Below are positions 25,726-34,459 of a DNA stretch of 64,000 bases, in pieces; the stretch's first letter is position 1, and every line of letters begins with the position of its first letter. The DNA is taken from contig JAVJUV010000046.1 of NCBI GenBank assembly GCA_040220415.1, positions 1 to 64,000 on the forward strand. Direction: 5' to 3'. The notes under the pieces were generated by a model that did no database searches, was not told the DNA's origin, and saw nothing but the letters and a program-made list of their open reading frames with translations. The stretch comes from JAVJUV01 sp040220415 (GTDB lineage: Bacteria; Pseudomonadota; Alphaproteobacteria; Rhodobacterales; Rhodobacteraceae). Both the position numbers and the translations under genes were made by a program.

Positions 25726-26723
25726 GCGATCCGAAGCCCCGCCTTGTCGAAACGATGAACTTGATCCTCGCGCGGCGTCAGATGAATCGTGTCGCCGTGT
25801 CTGAGGTCAATCTCGCCCGGCGCGCGGACGGTGATGACGTCGGCAAGACCGGTGTCCTGGATGTGAAAGAACGTGTCCGAGCCAAGGTGTTCGGCAACGC
25901 CGACCCGTCCCGTCCACGGCCCGTCTTCGGTCACGTCGATGTGCTCGGGCCGGATGCCGATCGTATGGGCATCGCGGGCCTTCGCCTCGGCGCCTTCCAT
26001 GAAGTTCATCCGGGGCGAGCCGATGAAGCCCGCGACGAAGATGTTGCGCGGCGCGCGGTACAGTTCCAGCGGCGAGCCGACCTGTTCGATATTGCCGGCG
26101 CGCAGGACGACGATCTTGTCGGCCATCGTCATCGCCTCGACCTGGTCGTGGGTGACGTAGATCATCGTGGTCGCAAGGCGCTTGTGCAGTTCGCTGATTT
26201 CCAGCCGCATGCCCACCCGCAGCGCCGCGTCGAGGTTCGACAATGGCTCGTCGAAGAGGAACGCCGCCGGTTCGCGGACGATGGCGCGGCCGATGGCGAC
26301 GCGCTGGCGCTGGCCGCCGGACAGCTGCCCGGGGCGGCGGTCCAGATAGTCGGTCAGGTTCAGCGCGGCGGCCGCCTGGTCGATGCGCCGCTTCTGTTCG
26401 TCTTCCGGAACCTTGGCCATCCGCATCGGGAAGGCGATGTTCTTGCGAACGCTCATGTGCGGGTAAAGCGCATATGACTGGAACACCATGGCCAGGCCGC
26501 GCTTGGCCGGCGGTATGTTGGTGGCGTCCTTGCCGTCGATGCTGATCGTCCCCGAAGTCATGTCCTCCAGGCCCGCGATCAGGCGCAGAAGGGTCGACTT
26601 GCCGCAGCCGGAGGGACCGACGAACACGGTGAATTCACCGTCCTCGATGGTCAGGTCCAGCGGGGGGATAACCTGAACTTCGCCGAAGCTCTTGGTGACT
26701 TTTTCGAGCGTTATCTTTCCCAT
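25722..26723 (-). CDS. smoK: Polyol ABC transporter ATPase (SmoK, MalK/UgpC type)
   Basis: 333 residues. Walker A GPSGCGKST, signature LSGGQRQRVAIGRAIV, Walker B AAFLFDEPLSNLDA and the H-loop VTHDQVEAMT are intact. The C-terminal regulatory OB-type domain (HTIGIRPEHI) is that of the MalK group. It energises hexitol uptake with the two permeases encoded upstream. ATG 26723 (MGKITLEKV) is 11 bases after the smoG stop. Confidence 0.93.
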   Translation of the reverse strand: MGKITLEKVTKSFGEVQVIPPLDLTIEDGEFTVFVGPSGCGKSTLLRLIAGLEDMTSGTISIDGKDATNIPPAKRGLAMVFQSYALYPHMSVRKNIAFPMRMAKVPEDEQKRRIDQAAAALNLTDYLDRRPGQLSGGQRQRVAIGRAIVREPAAFLFDEPLSNLDAALRVGMRLEISELHKRLATTMIYVTHDQVEAMTMADKIVVLRAGNIEQVGSPLELYRAPRNIFVAGFIGSPRMNFMEGAEAKARDAHTIGIRPEHIDVTEDGPWTGRVGVAEHLGSDTFFHIQDTGLADVITVRAPGEIDLRHGDTIHLTPREDQVHRFDKAGLRIA

Positions 26724-26734
26724 TGGTCCGTTCC

Positions 26735-27565
26735 TTATTTGACCGCGCCGAAGGTGAGGCCGCGCACCAGTTGTTTCTGGCTGAACCATCCAAGGATCAG
26801 GATGGGCGCAATCGCCATTGTCGAAGCCGCGCTGAGCTTGGCATAGAAGAGGCCCTCGGGGCTGGAATAGCTTGCGATGAACGCCGTCAGCGGAGCCGCC
26901 TTGGCAGCCGTCAGGTTCAGCGTCCAGAAGGCTTCGTTCCAGGCAAGGATGAAGTTCAGTAGAAGTGTCGAAGCGATGCCGGGGATAGCCATCGGCGTCA
27001 GAACGTAGATGATCTCTTCCCTCAGCGACGCGCCGTCCATCCGCGCGGCTTCCAGGATTTCCCCAGGAATCTCGCGGAAGTAGGTGTAAAGCATCCAGAC
27101 GATGATCGGCAGGTTGATCAGCATCATCACGACGACCAGCCCGGTCCTTGTGTCCAGAAGCCCGAGTTTGATGAACATCAGGTAGATCGGATAGAGGACG
27201 CCGACCGCGGGAAGCATCTTGGTCGACAGCATCCAAAGAAGGATGTCCTTGGTGCGCACCGAGGGCACGAAGGCCATCGACCAGGCCGCCGGCACCGCGA
27301 TGATGATGCCGAGAATGGTCGATCCGCCCGCGATGATCACCGAGTTCCAGAGGAACCGCATGTAGTCCGAGCGTTCCTGCACCACCGCGTAATTCTCGAG
27401 CGTCCAGTCGAAGAACAGGAAGAGCGGCGGGTCGTTGATGGCCTGGGCCTCGGTCTTGAAGCTGGTCAGGATCGTCCAGAGGATCGGGAAGAAGATCAGC
27501 AGGCCAATCCCCCAGGCGATGGCGGTATTTATCGTCTTGCGTTGCGTGGTGACTGCGCGGGCCAT
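26735..27565 (-). CDS. smoG: Polyol ABC transporter permease (SmoG)
   Basis: 276 residues, six helices. The EAA loop for ATPase contact reads EILEAARMDGASLREEIIYVLTPMAIPGI. It is a CUT1-type sugar permease of the MalG class, ending GLTFGAVK as usual in that class. It pairs with the SmoF-type permease just upstream. Confidence 0.93.
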   Translation of the reverse strand: MARAVTTQRKTINTAIAWGIGLLIFFPILWTILTSFKTEAQAINDPPLFLFFDWTLENYAVVQERSDYMRFLWNSVIIAGGSTILGIIIAVPAAWSMAFVPSVRTKDILLWMLSTKMLPAVGVLYPIYLMFIKLGLLDTRTGLVVVMMLINLPIIVWMLYTYFREIPGEILEAARMDGASLREEIIYVLTPMAIPGIASTLLLNFILAWNEAFWTLNLTAAKAAPLTAFIASYSSPEGLFYAKLSAASTMAIAPILILGWFSQKQLVRGLTFGAVK

Positions 27566-27577
27566 GGTTCTATCTCC

Positions 27578-28447
27578 TCACGCGTCCAGGTTCTTGCCGA
27601 CGATGCGCATCAGGAAGATGGCAACGATGTTGGCGAGAATGATTGCATATACGCCGCCCGCCGATCCAAGGCCCACGTTCTGGCTTTCCAGCACGCGCTG
27701 GAAGATCAGGTACGTCAGGGTCCGGGTTCCGAAGGCGCCGCCGGTGGTCACGAAGATTTCGGCGAAAACCGACAACAGGAAGATCGTCTGGATCAGGATC
27801 ACGATGGTGATCGCCCGGCTGAGGTGCGGCAGGATGATGTAGACGAAACGCGACAGCGGCGGCGCGCCATCCATCTCGGCGGCCTCCAGCTGTTCGCTGT
27901 CCAGCGACTGGATGGCCGTCAGAAGGATCAGCGTCGCGAAGGGCAGCCATTGCCACGACACGATCAGGATGATCGAGAAAAGGGGCGCATCGCTCAGCCA
28001 CACGACCGGCTCGGCGCCGAAGGCGCGCCAGAGATGTGCGAGAAGGCCGTTGATCGGATCCATGAAGATGTTCTTCCAGACCAGCGCCGACACGGTGGGC
28101 ATGACGAAGAACGGTGCGATCACCAGGATGCGGACGACGCCCTGTCCCCACATCGGCTGGTCCAGCAGCAGCGCCAGCAGGACACCGAAGACGATTGTTA
28201 TCAGAAGAACGCCGCCGACGATGACAAGGGTGGTCTGAACGCTGGGCCAGAAGGAGCTGGACGTCACGAAGCGCACGTAGTTCTCGAAGCCGACCCAGCC
28301 CGGTTCGATGTCGGGGCGGTTCGGCAGGAAGCGGCGGAATGAGAACCAGAGGGTCATCGTGAGAGGGACCAGCATCCAGCCGAGGAGCAGGACGACCGCC
28401 GGGGCCATCATCAAGCGGGCTGCGGATCGGGAGTGTTGGGTCGCCAT
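27578..28447 (-). CDS. smoF: Polyol ABC transporter permease (SmoF)
   Basis: 289 residues, six helices, MalF-class CUT1 permease. EAA loop: QLEAAEMDGAPPLSRFVYIILPHLSRAI. It begins MATQHSRSAARLMMAPAVVLLLGWMLVPLTMTL. Located between the binding protein gene (after a hairpin) and smoG (12-base gap). Confidence 0.93.
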   Translation of the reverse strand: MATQHSRSAARLMMAPAVVLLLGWMLVPLTMTLWFSFRRFLPNRPDIEPGWVGFENYVRFVTSSSFWPSVQTTLVIVGGVLLITIVFGVLLALLLDQPMWGQGVVRILVIAPFFVMPTVSALVWKNIFMDPINGLLAHLWRAFGAEPVVWLSDAPLFSIILIVSWQWLPFATLILLTAIQSLDSEQLEAAEMDGAPPLSRFVYIILPHLSRAITIVILIQTIFLLSVFAEIFVTTGGAFGTRTLTYLIFQRVLESQNVGLGSAGGVYAIILANIVAIFLMRIVGKNLDA

Positions 28448-28534
28448 GACGCAAATCCTCTGCGATCGGGCACAGGTGGCCCGGTTCGTACCGACTTTAC
28501 TGGGAAATTACCGAAAAAGTGAGTTTGCCGAGAG

Positions 28535-28563
28535 CCGGAAGGCGACAGCGTGCCGCCTTCCGG
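28535..28563 (-). terminator. Intercistronic hairpin after smoE
   Basis: CCGGAAGGCG and CGCCTTCCGG form a perfect 10-bp stem. On the minus strand it follows the smoE stop and is trailed about 15 bases later by CTTTTTC. It probably gives partial termination or 3' protection, keeping smoE mRNA above smoFGK. Confidence 0.6.
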
Positions 28564-28578
28564 TCCTGGGAGGAAAGC

Positions 28579-29880
28579 TTAGCGGTAGCCCGCTGCTTCC
28601 ATTGCGTCGTTGGTGATCGCCTGAGCCTTGGCCAGTGCTTCATCAACGGTCTGCTGTCCGGCATAGACTGCCGAGAACTCCTGGCTGACCTCGGTCGCGA
28701 TACCCGCAAACTCGGGGATGGCCGCGAACTGGATGCCAACGTAGGGACTGGGTTCGACGGTCGAGTCGGTCGGATCGGCCGACAGGATCGATTCAAGCGT
28801 CATCTTTGCGAAAGGAACGTCCTGGTAGTTCGGATTCTCGTAGAGCGAGATCCGCGCACCCGGAGGCACGTTGGCCCAGCCTTCTTTCGCTGCGACAAGC
28901 TCGATGTATTCCTTCGAGGTCGCCCACTCGATGAACTGCTTGGCCGCATCTTCCTTCGCGGTGCCCGCCGGGATGCCGAGGGCCCAGGCCCACAGCCAGT
29001 TCGAACGCTTGCCCAGGCCATTGTCCGGCGCAAGGGCGAAGCCGACGCTGTCGGCCACGGTCGAGTCGTTCGGGTTGGTCACGAAGGACGCCGCGACGGT
29101 CGCGTCGATCCACATGCCGCACTTGCCTTGCTGGAAGAGCGACAGGTTTTCGTTGAAGCCGTTCGTGGCATAGCCTGCCGGTCCCGACTCGTTCATCATG
29201 CCGACGAAGAACTCAAGCGTGTCCTTCCAGGGCTGCGTGTCGAACTGGGCGTTCCAGTCCATGTCGAACCAGCGCGCGCCGAACGAGTTCGACGTCGCGG
29301 TGATGAAAGCGCCGCCTTCACCCCAGCCGGCCTTGCCGCGAAGGCAGATGCCGTTGATGTCGTTGTCGCGATCGGTCATCGCGGCCGCTGCTTCGCGGAT
29401 GAATTCCCAGGTCGGCGCTTCCGGCATTTCCAGGCCGGCAGCTTCCATCAGGTCGGTGCGGTACATGACCATCGAGCTTTCGCCATAGAACGGCGCGGCA
29501 TAAAGCGTGCCGTCGTGGCTCAGGCCGCCGCGCATGGCGGGCAGGATGTCATCGACGTCGTATTCCGCCGACAGATCGTCCAGCGGGACCAGCCAGCCGT
29601 TCGCACCCCAGATCGGGGTTTCGTACATGCCGATGGTCATGATGTCGAACTGACCGCCCTTGGTGGTGATGTCGGTCGTCACGCGCTGGCGAAGAACGTT
29701 CTCTTCCAGCGTGACCCACTCGACGGTGTGCCCGGTCTTGGCGGTGAAGTCATCCGTATAACCCTGCATACGGATCATGTCGCCGTTGTTGACTGTCGCG
29801 ATGGTGATGGTTTCAGCGGACGCTGCGCCTGCCACGAGGACAAGGGCAGTAGCCGCATGAAGTGCGGTTCTCAGGTGCAT
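28579..29880 (-). CDS. smoE: Polyol ABC transporter substrate-binding protein (SmoE)
   Basis: 433 residues. Signal peptide MHLRTALHAATALVLVAGAASA, then a family 1 extracellular binding domain beginning ETITIATVNNGDMIRMQGYTDDF. It captures sorbitol/mannitol in the periplasm. GGGAGGAA is well placed before ATG 29880; an upstream in-frame ATG at 29919 lacks a site. It is the first gene of the polyol operon, with LacI-type palindromes 54-89 bases upstream. Confidence 0.9.
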   Translation of the reverse strand: MHLRTALHAATALVLVAGAASAETITIATVNNGDMIRMQGYTDDFTAKTGHTVEWVTLEENVLRQRVTTDITTKGGQFDIMTIGMYETPIWGANGWLVPLDDLSAEYDVDDILPAMRGGLSHDGTLYAAPFYGESSMVMYRTDLMEAAGLEMPEAPTWEFIREAAAAMTDRDNDINGICLRGKAGWGEGGAFITATSNSFGARWFDMDWNAQFDTQPWKDTLEFFVGMMNESGPAGYATNGFNENLSLFQQGKCGMWIDATVAASFVTNPNDSTVADSVGFALAPDNGLGKRSNWLWAWALGIPAGTAKEDAAKQFIEWATSKEYIELVAAKEGWANVPPGARISLYENPNYQDVPFAKMTLESILSADPTDSTVEPSPYVGIQFAAIPEFAGIATEVSQEFSAVYAGQQTVDEALAKAQAITNDAMEAAGYR

Positions 29881-29933
29881 CAGATTCCTCCCTAGATGCC
29901 AAAGTGTACCCGCGACCAAACAACGCGATTCTA

Positions 29934-29969
29934 TTACCGCGCGTCAAGAATTATTTTTGCGCGCGTTAA
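29934..29969. promoter_or_regulatory. Two LacI-type operator-like sites upstream of smoE
   Basis: TTTGCGCGCGTTAA (29956-29969) matches the perfect palindrome at 31016-31029 in 12 of 14 positions. TTACCGCGCGTCAA (29934-29947) matches in 10 of 14. Their starts are exactly 22 bases apart, two helical turns, so two dimers could sit on one face. They lie upstream of smoE and just after the LacI stop. Confidence 0.5.
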
Positions 29970-29975
29970 ATTTTC

Positions 29976-31001
29976 TCATGCAGAACTCCGCATGACAAGG
30001 CGCGCGGGATGCAGGGTTTCGGGGCGGTGATCGAAGCTTCCGCCCGCCTCCATAAGGCGGAAAAGCGTGTCGGTCGCATTCCTGGACACCGCCTCGTAGT
30101 CGTGGGCGGCCGTGGTCAGCGGCGGGCATGTGAAACGCGAGAAGGGATGGTCGTCGTGCGAGGCCACCCGCAGGGCACACCCCGGGTCGCGGCCGACGCG
30201 CAGCCCCAGCTCGCAACAGGCCGACAGGAAACCGATGGCAAGACGGTCGTTGCTGCACAGGACGGTGTTCGTGGGAAGGCTTTTCTCCTCCAGCACGCGA
30301 AGCCCGCCGGCGCGGCCGATCTCCTCGAAGGCCCAGCCGTGCCCCTCGACGCTGATGACGTGGGGCTCGATGCCCAGGGCCTCCATCTTGGACAGATAGG
30401 CGATGCGGCGCTTGTTGGCGTTCGGGTTGGCCGGATAGCGCATTTCGAAGAACACCGGCGGTTCGCCCGACCGGGCCAGGTATTCCACGGTCTGGTCCAC
30501 GAAACTGGCATTGTCCGATCCGATGAACGCCTCTCCCAACCCCTCGATATTACTGTCGAAAAGGACCGTCGGCACATCCCGGCAGAACCTCTCGATCTCG
30601 GCCTTGTCGGACCCACGGCCCAGCGGCGCCAGCAGCACGCCCGCGGGCTTGAGCGAGCGCAGCGTGTCAAGGATCTCGATCTCGATGTCCTGCTCGCCGT
30701 GGGCGCTGAACAGGCTGGGCGAATAGCCCTGCTCGATGCAGCGGCGCTCGATCATGCGGGCGATCTCGGCGAAGAAGGGATCCGCCAGATAGGGCACGAC
30801 GATACCGACGTTCTTGGTCAAACGCCGGTTCTGGTTCATCGCATAGATGTTCGGGCGGTAGTCGTGCTTCGCCAGCGCCTTCTCGATCCGCGCCCGTGTC
30901 GATGCGCGCACGCTGCCGGGATCGTTGAAATACTTCGAGATCGTCGGGCGGGAAATCCCGCTGACCTGGGCGAACTCCTCCATGTTTCGAATTCTCGACA
31001 C
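29976..31001 (-). CDS. LacI-family regulator of the polyol operon
   Basis: 341 residues. The HTH is MEEFAQVSGISRPTISKYFNDPGSVRASTRARIEKALAKHDYRPN (about residues 7-51). The periplasmic-binding-like ligand domain begins VGIVVPYLADPFFAEIARMIE. Start GTG 31001 (VSRIRN) is chosen because GGAGG precedes it at five bases; an upstream ATG at 31028 crosses the operator. It sits directly upstream of smoE on the same strand and likely represses the polyol operon and itself. Confidence 0.9.
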   Translation of the reverse strand: MSRIRNMEEFAQVSGISRPTISKYFNDPGSVRASTRARIEKALAKHDYRPNIYAMNQNRRLTKNVGIVVPYLADPFFAEIARMIERRCIEQGYSPSLFSAHGEQDIEIEILDTLRSLKPAGVLLAPLGRGSDKAEIERFCRDVPTVLFDSNIEGLGEAFIGSDNASFVDQTVEYLARSGEPPVFFEMRYPANPNANKRRIAYLSKMEALGIEPHVISVEGHGWAFEEIGRAGGLRVLEEKSLPTNTVLCSNDRLAIGFLSACCELGLRVGRDPGCALRVASHDDHPFSRFTCPPLTTAAHDYEAVSRNATDTLFRLMEAGGSFDHRPETLHPARLVMRSSA

Positions 31002-31015
31002 AGGTCCTCCAAATT

Positions 31016-31029
31016 TTTGCGCGCGCAAA
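31016..31029. promoter_or_regulatory. Perfect LacI-type operator upstream of the LacI gene
   Basis: TTTGCGCGCGCAAA is a perfect 14-base palindrome with a central CG step, as in LacI-family operators, 15 bases upstream of the GTG start. It implies autoregulation. Confidence 0.65.
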
Positions 31030-31170
31030 CTAAGCGTAAAAAGGCTTTCGCCCTGCCGTCAAGGTGAGAGACCATGTTTTTTGGGCATTATCCAACCCCG
31101 CCGGCGACCGAAGCCGGCGGCGGCGACGCGCACACACGGGGGCGCCGCGCCGATCGGCGCGGCCGGTTCG

Positions 31171-32232
31171 TCAGCGCAGGCGCGCTTCGGACTTCGCGTC
31201 GAAGAACATCACGCGCGCGGCGTCGTAGCCGACCTTCACCTCGGTTCCGGACGCGATCGCGTCATCGCCCTTGCTTTCGGCCACGAAGGGCTCGCCCGTC
31301 GGCGTGCTGAGATATTCGTAGGCGACGCCGCCAAGCTGTTCGGTGATGTCGACCCGGATCGGCGAGGGCGCGACCGACAGCGTCACCTCCTGCGGACGGA
31401 TGCCGACGGTCACGTCGCTGCCCGCGGCGGGAAGCGCGACACCGGTAGCAATCACCTCGCCGCCAAGGCCCGGAACCTCGACACCGCCTTCGACCACCCT
31501 GCCCTTCAGGAAATTCATCGACGGCGAGCCGATGAAACCCGCGACGAACTTGTTGGCGGGATCGCGGTACAGCTCCATCGGTGCGCCGACCTGCTCGATC
31601 CGGCCGGCCCGCAGCACGACGATCTTGTCGGCCAGCGTCATCGCCTCGACCCGGTCGTGGGTGACGTAGACCATCGTCGACCCGATCTCGTTGTGAAGCC
31701 GCGCGATCTCGACCCGCATGTCGACGCGCAACTCGGCGTCGAGGTTCGACAGCGGTTCGTCGAACAGGAACACCTCGGGTCCGCGCACGATGGCGCGGCC
31801 GATGGCGACGCGCTGACGCTGGCCGCCGGACAGCGCGGCGGGCTTGCGCTTGAGGTAATCGTCCAGTTTCAGGACCCGGCTGGCCTCGGAGACCTTGCGC
31901 TGGATCTCGTCCTTGGGGTGCCCGTTCATCCGCAGGCCGAAGCCCATGTTCTCTTCCACCGTCATGTGCGGATAAAGCGCGTAGGTCTGGAACACCATCG
32001 CGACGCCCCGCTCGGCGGGGTCGACGTGGGTCACTTCCCGGCTGCCGATGCTGATCTTGCCGTCCGAGGTCTCTTCCAGGCCCGCGATCATGCGCAGAAG
32101 CGTGGACTTGCCGCATCCCGACGGCCCCACGAAGACGCAGAATTCTCCATCCGCGATTTCAAGGTCCACACCGTGGATGACCTGGACATCCCCGTATCGC
32201 TTGACGGCCTTCTCCAGCGTTACTCCGGACAT
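31171..32232 (-). CDS. Sugar ABC transporter ATPase (UgpC/MalK type)
   Basis: 353 residues. Walker A GPSGCGKST, signature LSGGQRQRVAIGRAIV, Walker B VFLFDEPLSNLDA, H-loop VTHDRVEAMT (R replaces the usual Q after Asp), and a C-terminal regulatory domain with VGIRPQEV. It is encoded 14 bases after the IclR gene and opposite the alpha-galactoside ABC operon, which has no ATPase of its own, so it is almost certainly that system's motor. Confidence 0.9.
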   Translation of the reverse strand: MSGVTLEKAVKRYGDVQVIHGVDLEIADGEFCVFVGPSGCGKSTLLRMIAGLEETSDGKISIGSREVTHVDPAERGVAMVFQTYALYPHMTVEENMGFGLRMNGHPKDEIQRKVSEASRVLKLDDYLKRKPAALSGGQRQRVAIGRAIVRGPEVFLFDEPLSNLDAELRVDMRVEIARLHNEIGSTMVYVTHDRVEAMTLADKIVVLRAGRIEQVGAPMELYRDPANKFVAGFIGSPSMNFLKGRVVEGGVEVPGLGGEVIATGVALPAAGSDVTVGIRPQEVTLSVAPSPIRVDITEQLGGVAYEYLSTPTGEPFVAESKGDDAIASGTEVKVGYDAARVMFFDAKSEARLR

Positions 32233-32246
32233 TCGCTTCTCCTCCT

Positions 32247-33035
32247 TCAGGATGCCTGTGCAGGAAAGCGCCAGGCTTCGGCGGCTTTCGCTATTTCATT
32301 GGCGGTGGATTGCAGCGCGGGCTTCCAGTCGAGCAGTTCGCCCAACTTGTGCCGCGCCGTCGTCGTGGTCACGGACAGCGCGCCCAGGACATTGCCGCGG
32401 CACGTCAGGATCGGGGCCGCGATGCAGATGATGCCCGGCTCGTGCTCTTCGCGGTCGAAGGCGATTCCGGCGTCGTGGATTTCTTTCAGGTCGGCCGACA
32501 GCGCCGCGCGGGTGGTCAGCGTGTGCGGCGTGTACCGGTGGAAACTTTGCTGCGCGATGGCCAGGTCCCGCTCGGCTTCGCCCATGAAGGCGAGAATCGC
32601 CTTACCGACCCCGGTGCAATAGCCCGGCCCGATCTTGCCGGCCTGGCTGAACATCTCGACCGGATCGCGCGCATTGCGCTTGTCGATGTAAAGCACCTGG
32701 CCCGAGACCATCTGCGCCAGGTGAACCGTCTCGCCCGTCCGGCGCGCCAGCGCGTCGACAAAGGGCCGGGCGTGGGGCGCGAGCGAACTTTGGGACCAGG
32801 CGCGGTGCGCGAACTGAACCAGCCTCAGACCCAGCGAATAGGTATGCGATTCAGTGTCATAGGACAGCATGCCCTGGCTGACCAGCGTTTGCAGAAGCCG
32901 GTGCAGCGTGGCCTTGGGATGCGGGCTTTGGGCCTGGATGTCGGAAAAGCGCAAGGGCGACGGCGCGCGCGCCACCAGATCAAGCAGATCCAGCGCCTTG
33001 CCTACGGTTCCATCGCTTCTAGCTTCAAGGTTCAC
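32247..33035 (-). CDS. IclR-family regulator
   Basis: 262 residues. Winged HTH at about residues 10-65 (VGKALDLLDLVARAPSPLRFSDIQAQSPHPKATLHRLLQTLVSQGML), IclR effector domain from about residue 85 (YCTGVGKAILAFM, EPGIICIAAPI). Start GTG 33035 has GGGAGGG upstream; the longer frame to 33170 runs through the operator region. It diverges from the sugar-binding gene and precedes the ATPase gene. It likely controls both directions in response to an alpha-galactoside or product. Confidence 0.9.
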   Translation of the reverse strand: MNLEARSDGTVGKALDLLDLVARAPSPLRFSDIQAQSPHPKATLHRLLQTLVSQGMLSYDTESHTYSLGLRLVQFAHRAWSQSSLAPHARPFVDALARRTGETVHLAQMVSGQVLYIDKRNARDPVEMFSQAGKIGPGYCTGVGKAILAFMGEAERDLAIAQQSFHRYTPHTLTTRAALSADLKEIHDAGIAFDREEHEPGIICIAAPILTCRGNVLGALSVTTTTARHKLGELLDWKPALQSTANEIAKAAEAWRFPAQAS

Positions 33036-33088
33036 ATCCGCCCTCCCCGCGGATTGAGGTGTTGACACGTTAGCAAACCTTCCGCATA

Positions 33089-33125
33089 GTTTCAATAGTT
33101 GAGACGCGGTTCCAAATAATGGAAC
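33089..33125. promoter_or_regulatory. Two inverted repeats in the IclR/ABC divergent promoter
   Basis: GTTCCA-AATAA-TGGAAC (33109-33125) is perfect over 6-base arms; its size and layout resemble IclR-family sites. Just upstream, GTTTCAA-TAG-TTGAGAC (33089-33105) matches in 6 of 7 arm positions. Both lie between the divergent start codons. Confidence 0.5.
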
Positions 33126-33157
33126 TTTCTCACATAGGAACCAATTGGGAGGACACC

Positions 33158-34393
33158 ATGTTCCGCACATTCAAACTGACGCTGGCCGCGGCTGCGGCGG
33201 GCGCCCTGATGACGTCCGGCGCCTTCGCGCGCGATCTCGTCATCAACTTCGACGACCTGAACCCGGGCCCGAAGGAAGCCTTCGACACCGCCGTCGCGAA
33301 ATTCAAGGCCGAGAACCCCGACATCAACGTGATCGTCAACAACAACGACCGCGAAGCGCACAAGACCGCGATCCGGAACTTCCTGACGGCCGATGCGCCC
33401 GACGTGACGTCCTGGTACCCCGGCAACCGCATGGCGCCCTTCGTGGACGCCGGCCTGTTCGAGCCGGTCGACGACGTCTGGGCCGAGAACGGCTTCAACG
33501 AGGACCTGGCCGCGATCAAGGCGACGATGTCGCGCGACGGCAAGATCTGGGGCGTGCCCTACTCCTACTACCAGTGGGGCATCTACTATCGGAAAGACAT
33601 CTTCGACCTGCTGGAGCTGGAAGAGCCCCAGACCTGGGACGAGTTGCTGGCCGCCTGCGGCACGATGAAGGAAAACGGCGTCACGCCGTTCACCATCGGC
33701 ACCAAGTTCCTTTGGACCGCCGCCGGTGTCTTCGACTACATCAACCTGCGCACCAACGGCTATGACGTGCACAACGCGCTGACCGCCGGCGAGATCAAGT
33801 ACACCGATCCCCGCATCGTGCAGACCTTCGACAACTGGGAACAGCTGATCAACGAGTGCGGCTTCGTCGACAACCACGCCTCGATGAGCTGGCAGGACGC
33901 CATCGCCCCCTTCGCCAACGGCGACGCGGCGATGTACGTGATGGGCAACTTCGCCGTCGACGGCTTCAAGAACGCCGGACTGACCGAAGACCAGATCGAC
34001 TTCTTCCCGTTCCCGACGATCGACGCTTCGGTTCCGCAGGCCGAAGAAGCGCCGGCCGACGCCTTCTTCATCCCGGTCAACGCGAAGAACAAGGAAGACG
34101 CCAAGAAGTTCCTGGCCTTCGTCGCGCGGCCCGACATCCAGACCGAGTGGAACGAGACCATCGGCCAGCTTCCGATCAACTCGAAAGCCGACATCGCCGA
34201 CAACAAGTTCATCCAGCAGGGCTTCGAGCTTCTGAACTCGGCAACCGGCATCGCGCAGTTCTACGACCGCGACGCCCCGGCCGAGATGGCGAAGGCGGGC
34301 ATGGAAGGCTTCCAGCGGTTCATGCTGGACCCCTCGACCAAGATGGAAGTGTTGCAGCGCCTCGATGAGGTGGCCGCCGAGGTCTACAAGTAG
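33158..34393 (+). CDS. Sugar ABC transporter substrate-binding protein
   Basis: 411 residues. Signal peptide MFRTFKLTLAAAAAGALMTSGAFA, mature start RDLVINFDDLNPGPKEAF. It is a family 1 sugar-binding protein with WYPGNRMAPFVDAGLFEPVDDVW and PYSYYQWGIYYRKDIF motifs. GGGAGG sets ATG 33158. The operon's GH36 enzyme implies alpha-galactosides such as melibiose or raffinose. A strong hairpin follows. Confidence 0.9.
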   Translation: MFRTFKLTLAAAAAGALMTSGAFARDLVINFDDLNPGPKEAFDTAVAKFKAENPDINVIVNNNDREAHKTAIRNFLTADAPDVTSWYPGNRMAPFVDAGLFEPVDDVWAENGFNEDLAAIKATMSRDGKIWGVPYSYYQWGIYYRKDIFDLLELEEPQTWDELLAACGTMKENGVTPFTIGTKFLWTAAGVFDYINLRTNGYDVHNALTAGEIKYTDPRIVQTFDNWEQLINECGFVDNHASMSWQDAIAPFANGDAAMYVMGNFAVDGFKNAGLTEDQIDFFPFPTIDASVPQAEEAPADAFFIPVNAKNKEDAKKFLAFVARPDIQTEWNETIGQLPINSKADIADNKFIQQGFELLNSATGIAQFYDRDAPAEMAKAGMEGFQRFMLDPSTKMEVLQRLDEVAAEVYK

Positions 34394-34408
34394 ACCCCTC
34401 ACACCTAC

Positions 34409-34433
34409 CCCGCGGCGCGACACGCGCCGCGGG
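34409..34433 (+). terminator. Intercistronic hairpin after sugar-binding protein gene
   Basis: CCCGCGGCGCG and CGCGCCGCGGG form a perfect 11-bp stem with an ACA loop, followed by CATTTCATTTTC. It should cause partial termination or block 3' decay, raising binding-protein expression over the permeases. Confidence 0.65.
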
Positions 34434-34459
34434 CATTTCATTTTCTCGGGGAGGAGACG

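Noticed and set aside
31098..31120. Hairpin CCGCCGGC/GCCGGCGG as a terminator of the ATPase gene
   Set aside because: Perfect 8-bp stem, but no T-run on either strand and GC-rich stems are common here by chance.
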